33,871 nt of DNA from Candidatus Accumulibacter aalborgensis (GCF_900089955.1 NZ_FLQX01000103.1:1-33871), one strand, 5' to 3'. Shown: positions 1-8,432, numbered from the stretch's first letter. Notes: generated by a model from the sequence alone, not told the origin. Made by a program: numbers and translations.

Positions 1-9
1 CGATTTTCT

Positions 10-35
10 GATTTCCTACAATGAATCAACGACTT
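10..35. repeat. Left arm of an inverted repeat flanking vapBC
   Basis: The plus strand reads GATTTCCTA (10-18), a 7-base spacer, then TCAACGACTT (26-35). Both blocks recur in inverse orientation at 549-576, where AAGTCGTTGA (549-558) and TAGGAAATC (568-576) are separated by 9 bases. The arms enclose the vapB/vapC remnant. They could be ends of a small non-autonomous element or copies of a dispersed intergenic repeat. The arm may extend past the left edge of the window. Confidence 0.5.
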
Positions 36-38
36 AGA

Positions 39-218
39 TCAAGGGCTCCGGGAAGGTCCGTCGAGGCTCCAGCAGAGTTCAGCCAGAACAACGTCCGAAA
101 TAAAGATCGCGCCATCGGTGTCGCTGGCAGCGTCAAAAAGGCCTTGCGCACGCTGGGCCTGATCGTCGTCGTCGCGGGTGAGTAGCCGAACGAGAACGTT
201 CGTGTCTACGGCAATCAC
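39..218 (-). pseudogene. vapC: Truncated VapC-type PIN-domain toxin
   Basis: Reading from a GTG at 218, the product begins with VIAVDTNVLVRLLTRDD, the N-terminal signature of PIN-domain ribonuclease toxins with the first catalytic Asp (residue 5) and the Asn two residues later. A second PIN-like stretch (ISDVVLAELCW) follows, then the frame runs into DGPSRSP and a stop after 59 residues; PIN toxins of this family usually have about 130. The later acidic catalytic residues are therefore missing. The GTG overlaps the stop of the upstream antitoxin gene (GTGA), the usual vapBC coupling. Loss of the C-terminal half suggests an inactive toxin. The break lies next to an inverted-repeat arm at 10-35, so element insertion or deletion is a plausible cause. 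That cause is inference. Confidence 0.7.
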
Positions 219-472
219 GCTGAAGATGGCAGGTTACGCGTACGAGCAGCCTCTGCGATGCCCGCGTCCATTTCCTCGATGCTTAGCGGCGGCCTTGCCG
301 GCTCCTGCAGTAGACCAAACAGGTTTCTCGCCCCGCGGGCAAGGACACGAACGTGCAACGATCCGTCATCCTGGATCTGGAAGTCCAGTTTGCTGCCGGG
401 TGCGATGCCTGCGCGATCACGGATTTCCTTGGGAACCGTGACTTGTCCCTTGTCGGTGACGGTGGCGAGCAT
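215..472 (-). CDS. vapB: AbrB/MazE-type antitoxin (VapB)
   Basis: An 85-residue protein opening with MLATVTDKGQVTVPKEIRDRAG, the SpoVT/AbrB swapped-hairpin DNA-binding fold (about residues 1-45). A variable C-terminal tail (about 46-85, with an acidic SIEEMDAGIAEAA helix) would normally wrap the cognate toxin. VapB-type antitoxins neutralise VapC ribonucleases and repress their own operon. The downstream vapC (stop/start overlap GTGA at 215-218) is truncated, so this is probably an orphan antitoxin whose remaining role, if any, is DNA binding. No palindromic operator as clear as that of the second vapB (12072-12088) was found upstream. Confidence 0.85.
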   Translation of the reverse strand: MLATVTDKGQVTVPKEIRDRAGIAPGSKLDFQIQDDGSLHVRVLARGARNLFGLLQEPARPPLSIEEMDAGIAEAARTRNLPSSA

Positions 473-548
473 CTGACTTCCTTGTAGACCTTGGTGGATG
501 TTTCCGGGTAAGAGCGGTTACGGTAAGAAGTGTAGTGTCAGGTAATGC

Positions 549-576
549 AAGTCGTTGACTAAAAGGATAGGAAATC
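549..576. repeat. Right arm of an inverted repeat flanking vapBC
   Basis: AAGTCGTTGA (549-558) plus TAGGAAATC (568-576) match the reverse complement of 10-35 at 19 bases in two exact blocks, with a spacer of 9 instead of 7 bases. It lies in the 222-base gap between vapB and the end of hsdR, which otherwise holds only a short direct repeat of GTACCCCT (584-591 and 602-609). No transposase gene lies between the arms. Confidence 0.5.
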
Positions 577-694
577 CAACAGCGTACCCCTTGGAGTATA
601 TGTACCCCTGTCAAGTGCTGTCAATGTTCAGTCTGGCTCCCGGATCTCCTGAGAAGTGACCGAATTTCCGCTTTGCTCATTAAGGCAGGGGAAG

Positions 695-3600
695 TCAGAC
701 CCCTTGCGCGTCACCAGTGTCGCTTTGAAATCGGTGATACGCTTCCGACGCCATCCAACCCGTGACGATCTTCTGGAATGGCGCGTCGTTCATGAAGCGC
801 ACGAAAATCTCTTCGTTTTGATCCATGCGCTCAACGAACAATTTTTCCAGCAGGTTCCTGAATACCAGTTCGAACTTGTCACCGGGATTCACTACCGCCG
901 CCTGCCGCAACCCGGCATCGGCCATCGCCGCTTCGACGATCTGATCGAAGAACAGTTGATCCGCCTGGTTGAAGTCGGTACCGAAGCGATCGTTCACCAC
1001 GTCGATGAGTTGCGAGAGTGGAACGGGCTCTGACCGTAGCAGACCGCTGCCGACCTCCGTCGGGCCGTCCAGGCGCCGAGCTTCGCCGTCTTGCAGCGAG
1101 ATGGAGCCCTCGCTGATCTTCTGCAAGCGGTAGTACTCGAGCTGCACTTCATCGTCGAACTGATACGCCGGGCCGTTCTTGCGCCGCGGCAGTTTCGCCG
1201 CGAGGTGGCGGAGAAACACGTACATCCGTTCAAGGTCCGAGTCCTGATACGGAATCACCTGGCTCAAGAAACCATAAAGGTTCAGAAACGCCTGCACCTT
1301 GCCGCGCCACAGCTCAGCCTCTTCCTCGCTGCCCGCCTGCCCATCGCTCTGGCGGAGCGTGAAGCGCGACACCGCTGGATCGAGCGCGGCATTCATGGCC
1401 TGATGATCCATGGCGCTCTGCCGCTGCGTCGCTTTGAAGTACACGTTGCAGAAACGCTCGACCTCATCATCCAGGTAGATCCCGGAGGCATCGATCTCGC
1501 CCTTGATCGCGTACATGCGCGCAGGGTCGACTTCGTCCCCCATGGCAGCTCCTTCGTAATACACCTTGAAGGCCGCGCGAATCTCCTCGCGAGCGTTGAC
1601 GAAGTCGAGAATGAAGGTATCCTCCTTGAGCGGATGAGTCCGGTTCAGTCGTGTCAGTGTCTGGACGGCCTGGATGCCGGCGAGCCGCTTGTCCACAAAC
1701 AGCGTATGCAACAGCGGTTGATCGAAGCCGGTCTGGTACTTCTCGGCGACCAGCAGCACCTGATACTCCTGCGCCGCGAACTTCTCGGGCAACTCCTTCT
1801 CCGAGATGCCGTCGTTCATGCTCACTTCGCTGTAGCTGACATCGGCGAGCTTGTCGTCCTGCACCGTGCCCGAGAAGGCTACCAGCGACTTGATGGCGTA
1901 GCCCTTTTGCCCAATGTATCGGTCGAAGCTCTGCTTGTAGCGCACGGCCTCCAGGCGCGACCCGGTCACCACCATCGCCTTGGCCCGACCGCCGACCTTG
2001 TGCCGGGTGACGGCCTGGAAGTGCTCGACCATGACCTCGGTCTTCTGCGCGACGTTGTGCGGATGCAGGCGCATGAAGCGGGCGAGCGCCTGCGCCGCCT
2101 TCTTGCGCTCGACGTTCGGGTCGTCCTCGCAGGACTTGAGCAGCTTGAAGTAGGTCGCGTAGGTCGTGTAGTGTTTGAGCACATCGAGGATGAAACCCTC
2201 CTCGATTGCCTGGCGCATGGTGTAACGATGCGCGGGCTGGCCGGCGCGTCCAAACACGGCGAGGGTCTTGTACTTGGGAGTTGCCGTGAAGGCGAAAAAG
2301 CTCAGGTTCGCCTGTCGTCCGCGCTTGGCCATGCTGCGGAACAGTTCTGCCAGGTCGTCACGGCCTTCCTCGGTCGCGCGATTCTGCGCTTGTTCCCTGA
2401 GACCTTCGCCGCCGAGAACTTCCTTGAGGTCGGTCGCCGTCTCGCCGCCCTGCGAGCTGTGTGCCTCGTCGATGATGACCGCACACCGCCGTGTGGCCAG
2501 AGTTCCGGTGCCGGAGATGCCGCGCTCCTCAGCCAACTTGAGCAACTGGCGCGAGACGAACGGAAATTTCTGCAGCGTCGTGATGATCACCGGCACCGCA
2601 TTCTCCAGCGCCTCGGCGAGTTGCCGCGAACTCTCGTCGATCCGCTGCACGACCCCCCTCTTGTGCTCGAACTGGTAGATCGTGTCCTGCAGTTGCTGGT
2701 CGAGCACGACGCGGTCGGTGACCACGATCACGCTATCGAAAAGGCGTCGACTGTTCGTGTCGTGCAGCGATGCCAGGCGATGCGTCAGCCAGGCGATGGT
2801 GTTGCTCTTGCCGCTGCCCGCCGAGTGTTCGACAAGGTAGTTCTGGCCCACGCCCTCGCTGCGCGCGGCGTCCACCAGCATGCGCACCGCCTGCAGTTGG
2901 TGGTAGCGCGGGAAGATCATCGATTCCACTTTGACCTTGCGGCCCTGCTCGTCGCGCTTCTCGTCGACCTGCAGGTGGATGAAGCGCGCGAGCAGGTCGA
3001 GGAGGCTGTCCCGTTGCAGTACCTCTTCCCACAGGTAGGCCGTGCGATAGCTGCGACCGGCGGGATCGGGCGGGTTCCCGGCGCCGCCGTCGCAACCCTT
3101 GTTGAAGGGTAGAAAATGCGTCGCCGTACCGGCCAGGCGGGTGGTCATCAGCACCGACTCGGTGTCGGCCGCGAAGTGCACCAGCGTGCGGCGCTTGAAC
3201 TCGAAGATCGGCTCGCGCGGGTCACGGTCCTGCTTGTACTGCTGGCGCGCATCCTCAACCCGCTGGCCGGTGAGCGGGTTCTTCAACTCCACCGTGACCA
3301 CCGGGATGCCGTTCAGGGTCAGCGTGACATCGAGAGACTTTTCGCTGCGCGGCGAGAAGTGAAGCTGACGCGTTAGCCCGAGGCGGTTCGCGGCGTAGCG
3401 CGCTTCCAGCTCCGGGTTCAGCTCGTGCGCTGCCTTGAAGAAAGCCGCATGTAGTGTCCGCCCATAGCACTTGAAGCCGTGGCGCAGCGTCGCGAGCGCG
3501 CCGTTCTGGTCCATCCATTTGCACAGATCGCCGAGAACCTGCTCATCGGTCTTGTCGCCGTGCAGCGCCGCCAGCTTGGCCCACTCCTTCGGTTGCGTCT

Positions 3601-3739
3601 CGCGGATGAAGGCGAGCATCGTTTCGGGGAAGATCGCGCGTTCGCGGTCGAAGCCCTCGCGCGCGATCGGCACATAGCCGTTTTGCAGCAGGTGCGCTTC
3701 GATGACGGTTTCGAAGGAGGCCTCGTTGGTCCGGTTCAC
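695..3739 (-). CDS. hsdR: Type I restriction enzyme R subunit (DNA translocase/endonuclease)
   Basis: A 1014-residue motor and nuclease subunit, the usual length for the family. The N-terminal nuclease domain shows D137 followed by E151-L-K153 in a VTVELKNP context, the PD-(D/E)xK pattern. The SF2 translocase core follows: Walker A HSAGSGKSN (about 305-313), DEAH box VIIDEAHSS (424-427), FFAFTATP (about 481-488), and the motif V/VI region with EKYQTGFDQP and QTLTRLNRTHP. With HsdM and HsdS it should cleave unmethylated DNA after ATP-driven translocation. The start is a GTG that overlaps the stop of the PIN gene by four bases (GTGA). It is the last gene of a seven-gene operon and is separated from hsdS by four genes, an unusual layout. 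All core motifs are intact. Confidence 0.95.
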   Translation of the reverse strand: MNRTNEASFETVIEAHLLQNGYVPIAREGFDRERAIFPETMLAFIRETQPKEWAKLAALHGDKTDEQVLGDLCKWMDQNGALATLRHGFKCYGRTLHAAFFKAAHELNPELEARYAANRLGLTRQLHFSPRSEKSLDVTLTLNGIPVVTVELKNPLTGQRVEDARQQYKQDRDPREPIFEFKRRTLVHFAADTESVLMTTRLAGTATHFLPFNKGCDGGAGNPPDPAGRSYRTAYLWEEVLQRDSLLDLLARFIHLQVDEKRDEQGRKVKVESMIFPRYHQLQAVRMLVDAARSEGVGQNYLVEHSAGSGKSNTIAWLTHRLASLHDTNSRRLFDSVIVVTDRVVLDQQLQDTIYQFEHKRGVVQRIDESSRQLAEALENAVPVIITTLQKFPFVSRQLLKLAEERGISGTGTLATRRCAVIIDEAHSSQGGETATDLKEVLGGEGLREQAQNRATEEGRDDLAELFRSMAKRGRQANLSFFAFTATPKYKTLAVFGRAGQPAHRYTMRQAIEEGFILDVLKHYTTYATYFKLLKSCEDDPNVERKKAAQALARFMRLHPHNVAQKTEVMVEHFQAVTRHKVGGRAKAMVVTGSRLEAVRYKQSFDRYIGQKGYAIKSLVAFSGTVQDDKLADVSYSEVSMNDGISEKELPEKFAAQEYQVLLVAEKYQTGFDQPLLHTLFVDKRLAGIQAVQTLTRLNRTHPLKEDTFILDFVNAREEIRAAFKVYYEGAAMGDEVDPARMYAIKGEIDASGIYLDDEVERFCNVYFKATQRQSAMDHQAMNAALDPAVSRFTLRQSDGQAGSEEEAELWRGKVQAFLNLYGFLSQVIPYQDSDLERMYVFLRHLAAKLPRRKNGPAYQFDDEVQLEYYRLQKISEGSISLQDGEARRLDGPTEVGSGLLRSEPVPLSQLIDVVNDRFGTDFNQADQLFFDQIVEAAMADAGLRQAAVVNPGDKFELVFRNLLEKLFVERMDQNEEIFVRFMNDAPFQKIVTGWMASEAYHRFQSDTGDAQGV

Positions 3740-4230
3740 GGCGCTCCACCCAGTACAAATCGAGCACGCTCGCGCCGTAGCATTTCAAAAGGCGTCAAGC
3801 ACTTGATACCAAGACCAATGCAAGCGTCAGGAATCTTGATCTTGCGCGTCGACGCGGACGGAACCTCGTGGGTAACGACGGTGTGCTGGCCTGCAAGCGC
3901 CTGCGCCACGACGTAGTAGTCCGCCACTTGGAGAAATGTGGCGATCGCAGATTGCTCGTATGACTGACCTGTTGCCCAAGTGCTTACCGCAGCCAGCGAC
4001 GGGAACATGGAAGAATCAGGCCGCAAGAAAAAACCAACCCCGCGCTGCGCCGCCCATTCCGAAAGCGCATCGTCCCCAGCAACGATTTCATCACCAACCT
4101 TCTCGATGCTGAACACACTGCCGGATTGATTGTTCGTCACAAGCCAGTCCCAGAACGCAGGACAAAAGTCGAGCCCGTAATGCAATCGATGCGCCGACAT
4201 GAAGACGTTTGCATCGAGCACATACGCCAT
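3736..4230 (-). CDS. PIN-like protein of the DUF4411 type (putative toxin RNase)
   Basis: A 164-residue protein opening MAYVLDANVFMSAHR, with the D-x-N of a PIN-type nuclease active site (D6, N8). Further acidic positions are in EKVGDEI (about 43-49), and a late QVADYYVVAQAL helix followed by VVTHE resembles the C-terminal catalytic region. Length and layout fit the DUF4411 family, often encoded beside Xre/ImmA-type proteins. The ATG overlaps the stop of the upstream ImmA-like gene (TGATG at 4230), and its stop overlaps the hsdR start (GTGA). It is probably a toxin-like RNase whose partner is the upstream gene; activity and target are inference. Confidence 0.75.
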   Translation of the reverse strand: MAYVLDANVFMSAHRLHYGLDFCPAFWDWLVTNNQSGSVFSIEKVGDEIVAGDDALSEWAAQRGVGFFLRPDSSMFPSLAAVSTWATGQSYEQSAIATFLQVADYYVVAQALAGQHTVVTHEVPSASTRKIKIPDACIGLGIKCLTPFEMLRRERARFVLGGAP

Positions 4231-5372
4231 CAGAAGAGAACCCCGAGCGTTCGTCCGAGCTGGTCGAACGTGGACATCTTCTTGAAGCCGAGCAATCGGA
4301 ATGCTTCGGTGAACGAAGAGCGGCCCTCGAGCGCACTGGTCACTACCGCACGGGCGAAACGTTTACTCGCCCGCGCGCCGACGCTGCGATAGAAGTCACC
4401 ACCGGTACCATGTGCGATTTCACGGAATCGCGCCAGCTCGTGTTCGTATGCCTCCCAATACGTGGCCCCGACGAGCGAGCCAGAATCATGCATACGTCGC
4501 AGAATCACCAACGTGCTCACCTTGAACCGTCGCGCAAGCCGATCAAGCTCGGCGCGCAACTCGAAACCGGGTTCGTGAGCCGCGCGGAACGCCTCCAAAG
4601 GAACCAGCAGCTCGGCGGCGACCTGGTTACACCAACGCTCCACCGCCTGTGCCGGGACCGCGGACGCTTGAGCGTCCGAGAGCGCGGACTCACCGAGCCA
4701 GATGTGCGCAAGTTCGTGCGCCAGCGTGAACATCTGCGCTGCCTTACTGTCGGCGCCATTGATGAACACCAGCGGGGCAAGGTCATCGGCCAGAGCGAAA
4801 CCGCGGAACTCCTGCGGATTGAGCTTGCGCCGGGTGTTACTGCCGACCACACCGCTGACCATGACCAGAACGCCGAGTCTATCGGCCTGCGCGATGAAGC
4901 GTCGCAGCGCCTCGGTCCAGGTTGGCAACTGAGCGCGCGCGTCGAGATCAAAGCCCAGCGCCTTGCGGATGATCCCTGCGGAACGAGCAATGTCGTCGCC
5001 GACACGGATCGACCCCACGAATCGCAGCCGATCATCACCGGCGGATCGAGCGAAATCGCGGTACCAGTCTTGCCGCTGTTGGCACAGATAGACTGTATCC
5101 AGGAGATCCGGACTGGGCTGGCGAACGGTGGTATCAGCGACCATGCGGAAATCAGGAATCGGAACGGCCTCTTGCGGCGGCTCCGCAAGAAACATAAATC
5201 CAACCGGCGTATGCGTTGCCTTCGCGAAATTCTCGAGTTGTTTGAACGTAGGCTGTGCGTCACCGCGCTCCCACTGATCTAGCCGAGGGAACCGCTTGTC
5301 GAAGTAGGCAAGATCGAGCCGAGAGCGTTCGCGCGCCCACGTCAACATCGCTGGTCGGATTTCAACTCGCAT
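4230..5372 (-). CDS. Xre-like/ImmA-IrrE family metallo-endopeptidase
   Basis: A 380-residue protein. The N-terminus (about 1-65) resembles an Xre-type helix-turn-helix segment (AMLTWARERS, then LDQWERGDAQPTFKQLENFAK). A C-terminal half carries the zinc-peptidase motif HELAHIWLGE (H219, E220, H223) followed by a VAAELLVP helix, as in ImmA/IrrE proteins (COG2856). Such proteins usually cleave or bind a repressor or antitoxin under stress. The start chosen is ATG 5372, which shares one base with the stop of the ptuB-like gene (TGATG); an in-frame start 51 bases upstream would lie inside that gene. It is directly followed by the DUF4411-type PIN gene, a pairing that suggests a toxin-antitoxin-like module. 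The regulatory target is unknown. Confidence 0.85.
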   Translation of the reverse strand: MRVEIRPAMLTWARERSRLDLAYFDKRFPRLDQWERGDAQPTFKQLENFAKATHTPVGFMFLAEPPQEAVPIPDFRMVADTTVRQPSPDLLDTVYLCQQRQDWYRDFARSAGDDRLRFVGSIRVGDDIARSAGIIRKALGFDLDARAQLPTWTEALRRFIAQADRLGVLVMVSGVVGSNTRRKLNPQEFRGFALADDLAPLVFINGADSKAAQMFTLAHELAHIWLGESALSDAQASAVPAQAVERWCNQVAAELLVPLEAFRAAHEPGFELRAELDRLARRFKVSTLVILRRMHDSGSLVGATYWEAYEHELARFREIAHGTGGDFYRSVGARASKRFARAVVTSALEGRSSFTEAFRLLGFKKMSTFDQLGRTLGVLF

Positions 5373-6019
5373 CACGTCATCTTCGCAAGTTTCTGCCCGA
5401 GCCACCACACGGCAACCGAGCAATAGGGTGCGATCTGACCGTTGCCGGCGATGTACTTGTCGCGTTCCCGTACTAATCGCTCGCGAGGCACGGGGCCGCC
5501 GATCCGCGCCTTCTCACGCCTCCACCAGTCGAGGACGGCGTCGAGGAGGCCTTTCCTGTTGTTCTTCAGCAGGGGAAGATTGAGGTTCAGCACTTGGTGC
5601 AACTGATCATCGAACACGGCGTCATCCGCGCGGATCGAGCCATCCAGTTCGTACCGGACGCGTGTCTCGATGTGGTGCGCCGCGTCAGCGGGGTTCCACT
5701 GAAGATCGCTGTCACCCTTCCGAGCGTCGCAGTGCTGCAGGTGAGGCGGTTGCCCGTTACCGCCGAGACAGGCACCGAGCAGATTCCGGTAGTTGAGATG
5801 CTCGTCGGGGTAGCGGGACTGGCACCGCCAATGCTCAATCTTCATGGTCGTCGGCCCGTTGTGGAGCCGGCCCATGCAGTAGCAGCATAGGCCGCGCCGC
5901 TCGGTAACGAGCGTATGCCGAAGATCGTCTTTCGATGCATAGTTGTCATAGTCGCTGTGCGGCATCTGGCGATGCGCGGTCAGGCTCGCCGGTTCAGCAC
6001 CCTTGACGATCTGCCTCAC
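5372..6019 (-). CDS. ptuB: HNH endonuclease of the PtuB/TIGR02646 type
   Basis: A 215-residue protein with C45-x2-C48 (GLCCYCMGRL), then KIEHWRCQS (E62, H63), the asparagine-rich LNYRNLLGACLGGNG, and HCDARKGD (H96, C97). This is the layout of small zinc-binding HNH nucleases of the TIGR02646/PtuB kind. In Septu defence systems PtuB is the nuclease partner of the PtuA ATPase. The GTG start overlaps the ptuA-like stop by four bases (GTGA), so equal-level coupled synthesis is likely. It sits in a type I restriction operon, where it may act as a second nuclease triggered when restriction fails; that link is inference. An effector from a retron-linked ATPase/HNH pair is an alternative, but no reverse transcriptase is nearby. 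Confidence 0.8.
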   Translation of the reverse strand: MRQIVKGAEPASLTAHRQMPHSDYDNYASKDDLRHTLVTERRGLCCYCMGRLHNGPTTMKIEHWRCQSRYPDEHLNYRNLLGACLGGNGQPPHLQHCDARKGDSDLQWNPADAAHHIETRVRYELDGSIRADDAVFDDQLHQVLNLNLPLLKNNRKGLLDAVLDWWRREKARIGGPVPRERLVRERDKYIAGNGQIAPYCSVAVWWLGQKLAKMT

Positions 6020-7269
6020 GGCTCACCCTCCATGAAGTCGAGGAGGGTTCTGATCCGGGTGACCTCAGGATCGTCCTCGCCCAGCTTGCCGACGAGTTGG
6101 ACCAGCAGACCACGGGCACTCCCGTATCGCTGCTTTCCAACCTCCTGCGAGATCTGCGAGAGCAGTGCGTTGATCTCCTGGGCGCGCGGGTCGGCGTCCA
6201 TGATTTCTTCGAGCACACGGCTCGAGTCGACCCCAAACGAATGGGTCGGCGAGTAGACCTGGCCGTCCGCGATGATCTGAATGCGGTCGTGCTCGACCTC
6301 GCCGATGACCTGCGGCGAGTGCGTTGTTGCGATGAATTGGCAGCGCGGAAATGCCGCCGTGAGGTTGCGAACGATCTGCCGCTGCCACTTTGGGTGCAGG
6401 TGCAGATCGATCTCGTCAATCAGCACGACGGCTTCCGCCTCGACAGCGGGGTCGGTCATCTCTGGGTTGGCCTGGGCGAGACGCCGCGTCAGGTCGAGCA
6501 CCAGTGCCAGCGTGCCTCGCTCACCGTCCGACAACTGTCGAACGGCAACAGTGGTGCTGCCGTGATCGATCAGCAACCGCGGGCGCTCGTCGCCGTCCAC
6601 TCTCAGATGGGCGTACCCCGGGAGGAATCGGGTTACCGCATCATCGAAGGCTGCAAGCGCGTGCCCGGCCGAAGCCCGTTCCGACTTCAGAGCTTCCTGG
6701 ACTCGCATCCACGCCGCGAACTCGCTCAGCCGAAGCTCGCGATTCGCGAAAGCATCCGCGAAAGCCGCGGCGATCCCGCCGACAGCCACGTTCTTCCCCG
6801 GCGCGCGCTCGGACGGCACCGCCCGATTGGTCGAGAACAGCACCGCCAGCGGCCGTCCTCCGGGCTCTCTACCTGTCACCGGCCTGGGAGCGGCGCCGAG
6901 GAACGTGGCCTTTTCGGGCGTGTTGTGTACCTGCTCGCGCGGCATGCCCGCCTTCTTCTCCTGCCGCGCACTGGACTCCCGCGGCTTGTGAATCAGGTAG
7001 TGATACTCCGATCCGCCGATCTGTACGCCACATTCGATACTCAGCGCATCCGCGCCCACCCGGATGTCGTCAACGGCGAACAACTCAACCGGCGCGCGGA
7101 GCTTGTTCGCTTGCTTTGCGAAGGCCGAGAGACACACACGAAGCGCATCGAGCATGCTGGTCTTGCCGACGCCGTTGACACCGACGATCAGGTTGAACCC
7201 CGGCTGAAAACGAAACTCGGCCGCCTCGATCGCGCGAAGGTTGGCGAGCTTGAGTGCGGTGACTCTCAT
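6016..7269 (-). CDS. ptuA: AAA/ABC-type ATPase of the PtuA type (Septu-like)
   Basis: A 417-residue SMC/OLD-like ATPase without a long coiled coil. It has Walker A GVNGVGKTS (about 30-38), the ABC signature LSDGERG (246-252), Walker B VVLIDEIDLHLHP (281-293) and H-loop ATTHSPQ (314-320). The N-terminal MRVTALKLANLRAIEAAEF is typical of this group. Paired with the HNH gene directly downstream (GTGA overlap), it fits the PtuA component of Septu anti-phage systems, which sequesters and controls the PtuB nuclease. The ATG overlaps the hsdS stop (ATGA at 7266-7269). No TOPRIM domain is visible, arguing against a true OLD nuclease. All nucleotide-binding motifs are intact. Confidence 0.85.
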   Translation of the reverse strand: MRVTALKLANLRAIEAAEFRFQPGFNLIVGVNGVGKTSMLDALRVCLSAFAKQANKLRAPVELFAVDDIRVGADALSIECGVQIGGSEYHYLIHKPRESSARQEKKAGMPREQVHNTPEKATFLGAAPRPVTGREPGGRPLAVLFSTNRAVPSERAPGKNVAVGGIAAAFADAFANRELRLSEFAAWMRVQEALKSERASAGHALAAFDDAVTRFLPGYAHLRVDGDERPRLLIDHGSTTVAVRQLSDGERGTLALVLDLTRRLAQANPEMTDPAVEAEAVVLIDEIDLHLHPKWQRQIVRNLTAAFPRCQFIATTHSPQVIGEVEHDRIQIIADGQVYSPTHSFGVDSSRVLEEIMDADPRAQEINALLSQISQEVGKQRYGSARGLLVQLVGKLGEDDPEVTRIRTLLDFMEGEP

Positions 7270-8432
7270 GCCGCGCTCTCAACATTGATCTGCCCCGTCA
7301 CGACTGCGGCGATGAGTGCGGCGCGGCGCTCCTTGAGCAGGGTGGTCGAGCGTTCCGTCGCGATACGCAGCTTGTCGATCTTCTTGGTCTCGACCGCTAT
7401 GTGGGCGACGATTGCTCGCTGCTCGCTGAGCGAAGGCACTGGCAGAAAGACCTCGAAGAAACCCTCGGGATAGAGGCGCAGCCGCGATGACCACACGCCC
7501 TTGGAATATCGAGTGACCTCCTGAGCAAAAACGGGTAGGCGCACCAGTGCATCGAGGTAACTCGGTTCCAGTCGATCGCCTGGCTCATAGACATTGTAAG
7601 CCGGGCTTGCGATTCCATCGACCGGTGACACGCCCATAGCGCCCATCCATGCCCACAGTGTGTTGATCACAAGATCGCCGGTGAGACAGATCTTGTACCC
7701 CTCAGTTGTCTCCGCCTCGAACATGTTGACGTCTTTCTCGGAACGTGGAGTGACGCCAGTGAGGTGCGACACAGTGAGGAGTTCTTCCTCGCCCGTGGCT
7801 GAACGCTGATCGCGTTCCTTGAACAACCATCGCGTGCGTTCAGTCTCCCAAGGCGCCGGAATCTCACCGAGCCAGGGGATGCCGGAGTCGCGGAGGGGGG
7901 CACGGGGGTCGAGGCCGCGGGTGACGGCGCGGGTGATGAGCGCCCGGCGCTTCTCGGCCAACAGCCCGAGCAGCCGCTCCTTCGCCGCCACCAGCGCATC
8001 CAGCCGCGCCGTCTCGCGGTCGAGGTAGTCGGCGATGGCGCGTTGCTGCGGGACCGGAGGGACAAGAACATGTCTGCTGTAGGCCGACTCACGATTTAGG
8101 CCGGGAACTGCGGCTTCGTCGGTCCCTTCATCCAGACGCAATGTCTGGAGAAGCCAGAAGATCCAGCGGAGGTGGTTCTCGCTAGTCGACTCGTCTACGA
8201 AGAAGGTCGTATCGGACGCGTAGCACGGCTCCGGCGTCCAGTTGACCTTGCCATAGGAGCCCTTTCGTCCAACGACGATTGCCGGCGCTCCAGTGTTGGC
8301 TCGTGAGAAAGAAGCGAACGGTCCGTTGGAGCCAAAGACCTGGAACGGGCCGTCCTGAACTTCATCAGTTGGCAACGCGTCGCCATACCCGAAGCGAGCG
8401 ACGAACTTCAGTTTGGCCTTCGGCCACGTCAC
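7266..8432 (-). CDS. hsdS: Type I restriction-modification specificity subunit
   Basis: A 388-residue DNA-recognition subunit with two target-recognition domains, each followed by a conserved helical spacer. The first spacer (about 124-195) includes VPQQRAIADYLDRETARLDALV and ends in the RDSGIPWLGEIPAPW motif that opens the second half. The second (about 338-388) contains LSEQRAIVAHIAVETKKIDKL and a similar RRAALI helix. HsdS sets the recognition site and positions two HsdM subunits. The first recognition domain is rather short (about 120 residues) but looks intact. The GTG start overlaps the hsdM stop (GTGA at 8429-8432). The DNA target cannot be read from sequence alone. Confidence 0.93.
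   Translation of the reverse strand: MTWPKAKLKFVARFGYGDALPTDEVQDGPFQVFGSNGPFASFSRANTGAPAIVVGRKGSYGKVNWTPEPCYASDTTFFVDESTSENHLRWIFWLLQTLRLDEGTDEAAVPGLNRESAYSRHVLVPPVPQQRAIADYLDRETARLDALVAAKERLLGLLAEKRRALITRAVTRGLDPRAPLRDSGIPWLGEIPAPWETERTRWLFKERDQRSATGEEELLTVSHLTGVTPRSEKDVNMFEAETTEGYKICLTGDLVINTLWAWMGAMGVSPVDGIASPAYNVYEPGDRLEPSYLDALVRLPVFAQEVTRYSKGVWSSRLRLYPEGFFEVFLPVPSLSEQRAIVAHIAVETKKIDKLRIATERSTTLLKERRAALIAAVVTGQINVESAA

Noticed and set aside
1091-3112. Long plus-strand open frame of 673 codons opposite hsdR
   Set aside because: It is antisense to a gene with complete catalytic motifs, has no domain pattern, and arises from GC-rich codon usage.
6016-7269. OLD-family nuclease or retron effector for the ATPase
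   Set aside because: No TOPRIM domain in the protein and no reverse transcriptase in the window; the HNH partner fits Septu better.
6097-7473. Plus-strand open frame of 458 codons opposite the ptuA-like gene
   Set aside because: Shadow of the ATPase gene; low-complexity charged composition and no motif.
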